Assembly: GCA_051011595.1 (NCBI GenBank)
Contig: JBPCTQ010000226.1
Span: 1 to 21,294, forward strand
Direction: 5' to 3'
Source of the DNA: JAOUEE01 sp051011595
GTDB taxonomy: Bacteria; Actinomycetota; Acidimicrobiia; Acidimicrobiales; SHLQ01
Length of the DNA stretch: 21,294 nucleotides
The position numbers were made by a program, and so were the translations under genes. The notes beneath the pieces were generated by a model. The model made no database searches. It was not told where the DNA came from and saw only the letters and a list, made by a program, of their open reading frames with translations. Shown piece after piece: positions 15,426-21,294 of this stretch (position 1 is its first letter; the number at the start of each line of letters is the position of its first letter).

Positions 15426-17090
15426 GTGGGCTGTGGCCGATCGAGCGCGCCGACGGTGCCCGACATGATGCGTGGGGGCCGCCACGCGGTGACGGTCATC
15501 GGCTTGGCCCTGTTGATGATCGCCACCTCGTTGAGTTCGGCGGTCGGCGGCCAGACCGACGATGGTGACCCGATCGGCACGCTGTCTCACGCCATCTCCG
15601 GGCAGGGCGACCGCATTCAGGTTCGCGGCTGGGCACTCGATCCCGATACGGCCGACCCGGTGTCCGTGCATCTCTATGTCGATGGCCGCTTCGCTGCCGG
15701 TGTACGGGCCGATCGCCGCCGACGCGACGTGGAGGCCAAGTTCCCCGAGCTGGGGGCCGACCACGGGTTCAAGACGGTGATACTCGGGGTGGTCCGTGGA
15801 ACCCATCGAGTGTGTGCGTTCGCCCTCGACCGGGTGCCCGGTGTCGGGGCCCGGTCGATCGGTTGTCGAACCGTCACGGTCGGGCCGGCTCGACCGTTCG
15901 GCGCCCTGGATTCAGTGTCGTCACCGGCCAACGGTCGGATACGGGTGTCGGGCTGGGCCATCGATCCCAACACCACCCGGCCGACCACCGTCCACCTCTA
16001 CGTGGGGGACCAGCTGTTGGGCACGACGCGAGCCGATCGGGTGCGGCCCGATGTGGCCCGTCGTTATCCCGGCCGGCGGGCCGACCACGGTTTCGTTGCC
16101 CAGCTGGACGGTGTTCCGTACGGCAGCCACCGGGTCTGTGCCTGGGCCATCAACTGGGGCCCGGCGGCGGCCAACCAACGGGTCGGGTGTCGGATGGTCA
16201 ACGTGGTCACCGATCCCGACCCGAACGCAGGGCGCCGACCGCTGGTGGTGAACGGAACCGGGGACGTCCGCACCGAGCGGGGGTGGTACAGCAGCTACTC
16301 GGAGATCTTCTCGGGGTTGGGCGGGCTGTTCCGCGAAGACGACCTCACGGTCATCAATCTCGAGTGTGCCGCCAGTCGATTGGGTCGCCCGGTGCCCAAG
16401 AACTTCAACTTCCGGTGTGACCCCAGCACCATTCCTGCCTTTGCGGCCGCCGGGGTGGAGGTGGCCAGTCAGGCCAACAACCATGCCCTCGACTTCGGTG
16501 TCACCGGCATGCTCGACGCCATCGAGCAGCTCTGGAGCCAGGGTGTGGCCGAGGTGGGGGCCGGCCGCAATCAGCTCGACGCGCGCGAACCGGCGCTGTT
16601 CGAGATCAATGGATGGCGGGTGGCCGTTGTTGGTTTGGCCGGTTTCGTGGAGTTCGACTGGTGGATCGCCGGGTCGGACCGCCCGGGTCTGGCCAACGGG
16701 TACGACCTGGCCACCATGACCGGTGCCGTCCGCCGGGCCAAGGAACAGGCCGACCTCGTCGTGGTGGCCATTCATTGGGGCCGCGAGGGGGTCTTCTTCC
16801 AAAACGACAGCCAGACCATCCGCGGCCGCGCCCTCATCGACGCAGGGGCCGACGTGGTGTTCGGCCACCATCCCCACCGGCTCCAGCCACTCGAGTGGTA
16901 TCGCGGCCGACCGATCTTCTACAGCCTGGGCAACTTCAACTGGCCGAGACTGTCGTTCGCCTCGGCCGACACGGCGGTGGGTCAGGTGGTGTTCGCGCCC
17001 GATGGTGGCATCGAGGCCTGTTTCCTCGACGCCACCATCGTCGCTCACGGTCGGCCCACCCTCGACGATCCGAGTCGGCGCCGCTGCTGA
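15426..17090 (+). CDS. Secreted CapA-family (PGA_cap) protein with two N-terminal repeats
   Basis: A 554-residue exported protein. A hydrophobic segment (21-40, VTVIGLALLMIATSL) after a basic stretch acts as signal peptide or anchor. Two copies of a roughly 100-residue repeat follow (about 48-152 and 156-260), each with a GWALDP or GWAIDP motif, VHLYV, ADHGF, and a Cys pair after HRV. Residues 272-540 form the CapA/PgsA metallophosphatase-like domain: GTGD (277-280), NLEC (311-314), ASQANNHALDFG (347-358), AIHWGREG (448-455), GHHPHRLQPLE (480-490) and YSLGNFN (499-505). Characterised members take part in poly-gamma-glutamate capsule synthesis, but no capB/capC is nearby. The GTG at 15426 was chosen because GGAG (15413-15416) precedes it; ATG at 15465 is an alternative that shortens the signal-peptide n-region. 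Confidence 0.85.
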   Translation: MGCGRSSAPTVPDMMRGGRHAVTVIGLALLMIATSLSSAVGGQTDDGDPIGTLSHAISGQGDRIQVRGWALDPDTADPVSVHLYVDGRFAAGVRADRRRRDVEAKFPELGADHGFKTVILGVVRGTHRVCAFALDRVPGVGARSIGCRTVTVGPARPFGALDSVSSPANGRIRVSGWAIDPNTTRPTTVHLYVGDQLLGTTRADRVRPDVARRYPGRRADHGFVAQLDGVPYGSHRVCAWAINWGPAAANQRVGCRMVNVVTDPDPNAGRRPLVVNGTGDVRTERGWYSSYSEIFSGLGGLFREDDLTVINLECAASRLGRPVPKNFNFRCDPSTIPAFAAAGVEVASQANNHALDFGVTGMLDAIEQLWSQGVAEVGAGRNQLDAREPALFEINGWRVAVVGLAGFVEFDWWIAGSDRPGLANGYDLATMTGAVRRAKEQADLVVVAIHWGREGVFFQNDSQTIRGRALIDAGADVVFGHHPHRLQPLEWYRGRPIFYSLGNFNWPRLSFASADTAVGQVVFAPDGGIEACFLDATIVAHGRPTLDDPSRRRC

Positions 17091-17222
17091 GGCGGTTGTT
17101 GTCGGTGTGACGGTCGACGATGACTCGGCCCGTCGGGCAACCGGCCTTGGCAATATCGCCCCGGCGGCCGACACGGACTACTAAGTTGCGCCCGTCGTGG
17201 CGGGGCCCGTGCCCCAGACGAA

Positions 17223-17248
17223 ATCGACCGGCGTGGTGCCGGTCCGAT
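17223..17248 (+). promoter_or_regulatory. Possible RNA hairpin just upstream of the lipoprotein RBS
   Basis: ATCGACCGGC (17223-17232) faces GCCGGTcCGAT (17238-17248) across the loop GTGGT, giving 10 pairs with one bulged C. It ends about 8 nt before the AGGGAG ribosome-binding region of the lipoprotein gene. It could be a 5'-UTR control element or the attenuated end of the preceding transcript. There is no T-tract, so a classical terminator is unlikely. In DNA this GC-rich, a stem of this size could also be chance. Confidence 0.35.
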
Positions 17249-17265
17249 GTGACCCAGGGAGCGAA

Positions 17266-17901
17266 ATGAGAATCAGGTTGTTGGTGGCTGTCGCCGTGCT
17301 GATGGCGTTGGTGGTGGCTGGATGTGGCGGGAGCGATGGCGACTCCGGCGATGACGCGAGCTCGGACGACGGGGCAGACGTGGGTGCCGACGACACGGCC
17401 ACCGACACCGATGACCTACCCACCGCGTTGATCACCGAGTCCGACTTCGCTCCGGTGTGTCGCGAAACCGGCATTGCGGAGGCCACTGCGTTCACCGCCG
17501 GCCCTGGTGTGCACAAAGTCGCCGTGCTCGGCGGCGAGGACCCGGAATACGGTCTGATATCGGTGAGCCTGCCCGACGGGTGGGAAGCCGGATTCGAGGA
17601 CCTCAGCGAGGTCCAGTTGGTGGCCTGTGCCAATCGGGTCGCCGCCACCGAGAGCGAGCTCTGCGAGGGCTACGAAGACGAAGGCCTCGAGTGGTCGATC
17701 CAGACCTACGACGCCACCTGGGAGATCACTCTTCGGGACGCCACCACGGCTGAGGTGGTGGCCGAGACCACGTTGGAGGCCGTCGCCGACGGTTGTCCGG
17801 TGGTGTCGTTCTACAGCGAGGGTGATCCCAGCCCCGTGTCCGACTTCGCTACTCCCGATGCCGAGCTCGAGGTGTTCCTCAAGGAGTACGTCGACCCCTG
17901 A
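17266..17901 (+). CDS. Putative secreted lipoprotein of unknown function
   Basis: A 211-residue protein with a lipoprotein signal peptide: MRIRLLVAVA then VLMALVVAGC, with lipidation expected at Cys20. A flexible acidic linker rich in Asp, Ser and Gly (21-50) follows, then a compact domain (about 51-211) containing four cysteines (65, 121, 133, 177) that could form two disulfides. I recognise no catalytic motif. The start at ATG 17266 is well supported by AGGGAG upstream and by the signal peptide; an upstream GTG at 17197 would place the signal peptide internally. The gene lies 43 nt before a receptor-type Ser/Thr kinase on the same strand, so it may be a ligand-binding or accessory partner of that sensor. 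That link is an inference from position only. Confidence 0.75.
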   Translation: MRIRLLVAVAVLMALVVAGCGGSDGDSGDDASSDDGADVGADDTATDTDDLPTALITESDFAPVCRETGIAEATAFTAGPGVHKVAVLGGEDPEYGLISVSLPDGWEAGFEDLSEVQLVACANRVAATESELCEGYEDEGLEWSIQTYDATWEITLRDATTAEVVAETTLEAVADGCPVVSFYSEGDPSPVSDFATPDAELEVFLKEYVDP

Positions 17902-17944
17902 GCCGAACTCCCGTCGGTGAGCACCCGCCGGTACTCTCGGAACG

Positions 17945-20041
17945 GTGAGCATGGGTGACTTCATCGATCTCGGGATCGAGGGCATCGAAGAGGCCACCGC
18001 CATCGGCGCCGGCGGCGCCGCCATGGTCTACCGGGCCCGACAACCAAGACTGAACCGAACGGTCGCGGTGAAGGTGATCCAGGCCGTGGGTGACGACGCC
18101 AGCACCCGCCGCTTCGCGCGCGAAGCCAGCGCACTGGGTCAGCTGAGCGAGCACCCCGGCATCGTGACCGTGTACGACGCCGGTACCACCGCGGCGGGTC
18201 AGCCCTACTTGATCATGCAGTACTGCGACGCGGGATCGCTCCAGGACGAGCTCCACCGATCCGGGCCGCTGCCCGTAGACGAAGCGGTCCGGGTGGCGGG
18301 TTCTGTCGCCGATGCGCTGCGGCGGGCGCACGAGCTGGGCATCATGCACCGCGACCTCAAGCCGGCCAATGTCCTGATCGGGAACGGGGGCCGTCACCTC
18401 GTGGCCGACTTCGGCATTGCCGCTCTGGCCGATTCGAGCGCCGTGGTGTCGACCGCGGTGTCGTTCACCCCCGGGTACGCGCCGCCCGAGACCATTCAGG
18501 GCGATCCGGCCACGCCGGCCAGCGACGTGTACTCACTGGGGGCCACGCTGTACGCGCTGGTGACCTCTGATCATCCTTTCGCCGAGGACGGCGAGTCGAA
18601 CATCTACACCCTCATCCATCGCATCCTCAACGATCAGTTGGACGACACGCGCCAGCACGGGGTCCCCGACGCGGTGGCCTCGATCATCGAGGACTGCACC
18701 GCGAAGGATCCGGCCCGGCGGCCGTCGATGGATGAGCTCGTCGATCGGTTGCGTTCGGTCGACGCCACCGCGGTCTCAACTGCGTCGAGCGGGGCCGCCA
18801 CGTTCGTTGCGCCCGACCCGGTGACCGGCGACACGGTCATCACCTCCGAAGCCCCGCCCACCACCACCGAGACCCCGGCCACCACCGACTCACCGGTCGC
18901 GGAGTACCACTCGGACACCGACCCGTCGCGCCCCCGGCGGTGGTGGTTGGTGGCGCTGGTGATGGGGGTCGTGGCCGCGGCGGCCGTTGTCGGGGTGCTG
19001 GCCACCCGGGATTCGGACACGGGGACGGCGGCCGATCAGCCGGGCCCGACGACTTCGGTGGTCGACCCATCGGTCACCCCGGTCGACGAGGTGACCGTGG
19101 TCGAGTCGGTCACCGTGGGCGGGGCACCGCAGGATCCCTTGTTGATCGACGGCTCCATGTGGGTCTCCAACCGGTCCGAAGGCATCGTGCTGGTGACCGA
19201 TTTCGAGAACCCCTCCGATCCAACCGTGGTCGACGTGGGGACCGGACCCCTTCGGCCGATAGTGGGTGAAGGCCTGATCTGGGTGGCCAACGACGATGAC
19301 GGCACGGTGTCGGTCATCGATCCTGAGACCAAGATGGTGACCGCAACGGTGGCGGTGGGCGATCGGCCTCGCCCGCCGGCCACCGTGAATGGTCGTATGT
19401 GGGTGCCCACCCTCGATGGCGTGGCGGTGATCGACCCCGAGGCCATGGAGGTGTCGGCGGAGGTCACCGGCCTCGGCGCCCGACCTCAGGCCCCGCTGGT
19501 GGCCGGCAACCTGGTGTGGGTACCTGATGCCGGCGGCGACACCGTCTCGGTCATCGATCCGCCGACACAGGCCGTGATCCAGACCCTGCCCGTGGGGGCC
19601 CGTCCACTTCAGCCCGTGGCGGTGAACAACCAGGTCTGGGTGCCCTCCGAAGACGACGGCAACATCACCGTGATCGACCCCGAGAGTCGCGAGGTACTGG
19701 CCACCATCCCCGTGGGGGCGCGACCCACCAAGCCGGTGGAGCTGGCCGAACTGGTATGGGTCTCCAGTCGGTCCGACGGCACCGTTGCCGTGATCGATCC
19801 CGAGTCCTTCGAGGTGGTCGAGACCATCGACGTGGGTATCGATACGTCGGGTCTGGCCGTGTTCGGTGAGTTGTTGTGGGTACCGATTCCGGCCGAGAAC
19901 GTCGTGAAGGCCGTCGACCCCATTGATCGGGGGGTGGTGGTCACGCTGTCGGTGGGTCAGTCGCCGGCGACGCCGGCAGTGGACGGGCCGCGTATGGCTG
20001 TTCCCAACCGAGGGGACGGAACGGTGTCGATCATCCGGTGA
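17945..20041 (+). CDS. Transmembrane Ser/Thr protein kinase with extracellular beta-propeller
   Basis: A 698-residue PknB-type receptor kinase. The cytoplasmic kinase domain (about 12-270) has the glycine loop GAGGAAMVYRA (21-31), Lys43 (AVKVI), HRDLKPAN (135-142), DFGIA (155-159), the activation-segment YAPPE (178-182) and SDVYSLG (193-199), so it appears active. A Thr/Pro-rich juxtamembrane stretch (280-330) precedes one membrane helix (about 333-354, WWLVALVMGVVAAAAVVGVL). Outside the membrane are about eight repeats of roughly 40 residues (from 385 to the end) with the pattern vWVp..dGTVsVIDPes.eV..Ti.VGarP, typical of YVTN/NHL-like beta-propellers that bind ligands or proteins. The start may be GTG 17945 or ATG 17951. 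It is probably cotranscribed with the upstream lipoprotein and may sense an envelope or extracellular signal. Confidence 0.92.
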   Translation: MSMGDFIDLGIEGIEEATAIGAGGAAMVYRARQPRLNRTVAVKVIQAVGDDASTRRFAREASALGQLSEHPGIVTVYDAGTTAAGQPYLIMQYCDAGSLQDELHRSGPLPVDEAVRVAGSVADALRRAHELGIMHRDLKPANVLIGNGGRHLVADFGIAALADSSAVVSTAVSFTPGYAPPETIQGDPATPASDVYSLGATLYALVTSDHPFAEDGESNIYTLIHRILNDQLDDTRQHGVPDAVASIIEDCTAKDPARRPSMDELVDRLRSVDATAVSTASSGAATFVAPDPVTGDTVITSEAPPTTTETPATTDSPVAEYHSDTDPSRPRRWWLVALVMGVVAAAAVVGVLATRDSDTGTAADQPGPTTSVVDPSVTPVDEVTVVESVTVGGAPQDPLLIDGSMWVSNRSEGIVLVTDFENPSDPTVVDVGTGPLRPIVGEGLIWVANDDDGTVSVIDPETKMVTATVAVGDRPRPPATVNGRMWVPTLDGVAVIDPEAMEVSAEVTGLGARPQAPLVAGNLVWVPDAGGDTVSVIDPPTQAVIQTLPVGARPLQPVAVNNQVWVPSEDDGNITVIDPESREVLATIPVGARPTKPVELAELVWVSSRSDGTVAVIDPESFEVVETIDVGIDTSGLAVFGELLWVPIPAENVVKAVDPIDRGVVVTLSVGQSPATPAVDGPRMAVPNRGDGTVSIIR

Positions 20042-20054
20042 CCGTCCATCGGAC

Positions 20055-20082
20055 CCAGATACCTTGCTAGGAAGGTATCTGG
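20055..20082. promoter_or_regulatory. 28-bp near-perfect dyad, candidate operator upstream of the P450 gene
   Basis: The half-sites AGATACCTT (20057-20065) and AAGGTATCT (20072-20080) are perfect inverted copies. Adding CC/GG outside and the central CTAG makes a 28-bp dyad with a single mismatched pair (20066/20071). It ends 17 bp before the P450 start at 20100. The length, the central CTAG and the position fit a dimeric repressor site such as those of TetR-family regulators. The alternative is a terminator for the kinase gene, but no T-tract follows and symmetry across the loop is better explained by protein binding. The cognate regulator is not in this window. Confidence 0.6.
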
Positions 20083-20099
20083 TCCCCTAGGGTGCGGGG

Positions 20100-21294
20100 A
20101 TGAGCGAGCTGGACGAGATCGACCTCACCGACCTGGATCGGTTCACCGAGGGTTTTCCTCACGAGTGGTTCACCACCCTGCGTCGCGAAGCCCCGGTGTG
20201 GCGCCACCCGGCATCCGACGGCGCCGATGGCGAACCCTTCTGGGTGATCAGCAGCTACGAACACGTCACCGAGGTGCATCGGGCCGGCACCCTGTTCTCC
20301 CACCAGACCGGTCCCGGCCGCAACGGTGCGGGTGGAATCGCCCTCAATGACCTCGATGAAGGTCGCGGTCCCGGCCTGCAGATGGTGATGACCGATCCAC
20401 CCCAGCACACCCGCTATCGCAAGCTGGTCAACTCCGGGTTCACCCCCCGAATGGTCAGACGCCTGGCCGACACCCTCCGGCTGCGCACCACCGCCATCCT
20501 CGATCGGGTGTGCGAGCGGGGCGAGTGCGACTTCGTCACCGACGTGGCCGCCGACCTGCCCCTGATGGCCATCGCCGACATCATCGGTGTGCCCCAGGCC
20601 GACCGCGACAAGCTGTTCGACTGGAGCAACCGCACCATCGGTGGCAGCGACCCCGAGTACGCCAGTGAGGGGAGCGACGCCGATCACGGTGATTCGTACG
20701 AGTCGGCCATGATCGAGATGGCGATGTACGCCCACGGCCTGGCCGACGACAAACGCAACCAGCCGGCCGACGATCTGTGGACCCGACTGGTCACCGCCGA
20801 GATCACCCTCGACGACGGTTCTCGTCATCAGCTCACCGAGCTCGAACAGGATCTCTTCTTCACGTTGCTGGTGGTGGCGGGGAACGAGACCACCCGCAAC
20901 GCCATCAGCCATGGCATGGTCGCCTTCTTCGAGAACCCCGACCAGTGGCAGCGCTTGCAGGCCGATCCTTCCCTGGGCGAGACGGCCACCGAGGAGGTGC
21001 TTCGATGGGCCAGCCCGGTGAACTTCTTCCGCCGAACCGCCGCCGAAGACTACGAACTGGGCGGGGAACTCATCGAGGCCGGCGACAAGGTGAGCCTGTG
21101 GTATCCGTCGGCCAACCGCGACGAAGCCGAGTTCGACGACCCCTTCACCTTCGACATCGGCCGCGATCCCAACCACCATGTGGCCTTCGGTGCCGGCGGT
21201 GCCCACTTCTGTCTGGGTGCCAGCCTGGCTCGCCTGGAGATCGAGATCATCTTCGACGAGCTGGCCCGGCGTATGCCCGACATCAGTGCCGCCG
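20100..21294 (+). CDS. Cytochrome P450, CYP125/CYP142-like (3' end cut by window)
   Basis: 398 codons are visible, and perhaps 20-30 C-terminal residues lie beyond the window. Diagnostic P450 elements are MTDPPQHTRYRKLVNSGFTP in the C-helix region, the I-helix oxygen-activation motif VAGNETTRNAISHGM, the K-helix EEVLRWASP (E-x-x-R), and the haem loop AFGAGGAHFCLGASLARLE with the Cys thiolate. NETTRNxISHGM, the PDQW segment and SANRDEAEFDDPFTFDIGRDPN strongly resemble the CYP125/CYP142 families, which hydroxylate the terminal side-chain carbon of cholesterol and related sterols. It is soluble (no N-terminal anchor), so ferredoxin and reductase partners must be encoded elsewhere. ATG 20100 follows a G-rich stretch and the dyad. 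Substrate assignment rests on family resemblance only. Confidence 0.88.
   Translation, partial: MSELDEIDLTDLDRFTEGFPHEWFTTLRREAPVWRHPASDGADGEPFWVISSYEHVTEVHRAGTLFSHQTGPGRNGAGGIALNDLDEGRGPGLQMVMTDPPQHTRYRKLVNSGFTPRMVRRLADTLRLRTTAILDRVCERGECDFVTDVAADLPLMAIADIIGVPQADRDKLFDWSNRTIGGSDPEYASEGSDADHGDSYESAMIEMAMYAHGLADDKRNQPADDLWTRLVTAEITLDDGSRHQLTELEQDLFFTLLVVAGNETTRNAISHGMVAFFENPDQWQRLQADPSLGETATEEVLRWASPVNFFRRTAAEDYELGGELIEAGDKVSLWYPSANRDEAEFDDPFTFDIGRDPNHHVAFGAGGAHFCLGASLARLEIEIIFDELARRMPDISAA

Noticed and set aside
14364..15806. Minus-strand frame of 480 codons
   Set aside because: Antisense to the PLP enzyme and the start of the CapA gene; low-complexity His/Gly/Val composition and no motifs.
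19100..20040. DNA tandem repeats in the 3' half of the kinase gene
   Set aside because: The repetition is at protein level (propeller blades) with diverged codons, so it is not a separate repeat element.
20067..21206. Minus-strand frame of 379 codons opposite the P450
   Set aside because: The plus strand encodes an unmistakable P450 with its haem loop; the minus frame is a shadow.

Overview
This window is high-GC DNA, apparently chromosomal and densely packed. Starts are a mix of ATG, GTG and TTG, several genes are joined by stop/start overlaps, and convergent genes touch or overlap. The gene families (a DUF2889 protein, many SDR oxidoreductases, a luciferase-like flavin monooxygenase, a CYP125-like P450, a PknB-type receptor kinase) point to Actinomycetota, plausibly Acidimicrobiia. 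That placement is an inference from family content; no taxonomic marker such as rRNA is present.

Layout. (1) 1-350: a cluster of palindromic repeats with an imperfect duplication of about 105 bp, running into the 3' end of a small unrecognised minus-strand gene. (2) 464-1509: a ketosteroid isomerase-like protein with its catalytic residues, coupled to a DUF2889 protein. (3) 1521-2288 (minus): an SDR. (4) 2389-5761: a CCR-like medium-chain dehydrogenase followed by a large FMN/Fe-S/FAD reductase of the 2,4-dienoyl-CoA reductase/trimethylamine dehydrogenase type. (5) 5764-6261 (minus): a VOC protein. (6) 6432-11431: a tight five-gene operon encoding a luciferase-like monooxygenase, a glutamine synthetase-like gamma-glutamyl ligase, a gamma-glutamyl hydrolase (peptidase C26), an SDR and a galactokinase-like kinase. 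The last three genes are each joined to the gene before by a 4-nt stop/start overlap, and the ligase carries an apparent one-base frameshift. (7) 11516-12340: an SDR resembling 3-alpha-hydroxysteroid dehydrogenase. (8) 12328-14086 (minus): a nitroreductase, then a VOC-bicupin fusion. (9) 14166-17090: a sphingosine-1-phosphate-lyase-like PLP enzyme and a secreted CapA-domain protein with two N-terminal repeats. (10) 17266-20041: an acidic lipoprotein and a transmembrane Ser/Thr kinase with an extracellular beta-propeller. (11) 20100-end: a cytochrome P450 truncated by the window edge, preceded by a 28-bp dyad that looks like a regulator operator.

How the genes may work together. The isomerase, the 3-alpha-HSD-like SDR, the dienoyl reductase and the CYP125-like P450 are together compatible with steroid or other polycyclic/isoprenoid catabolism, but they sit in separate transcription units and no core steroid-ring genes (kstD, kshA, hsaC) are visible. 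The most unusual unit is the 6432-11431 operon. It pairs a gamma-glutamylation/deglutamylation couple (as in the Puu and anilide pathways) with a flavin monooxygenase, a dehydrogenase and a sugar kinase. I read it as a possible undescribed route for an amine or amino-sugar-like substrate. The kinase/lipoprotein pair looks like an envelope-sensing module. No tRNA, rRNA, CRISPR array, transposase or prophage gene was found.
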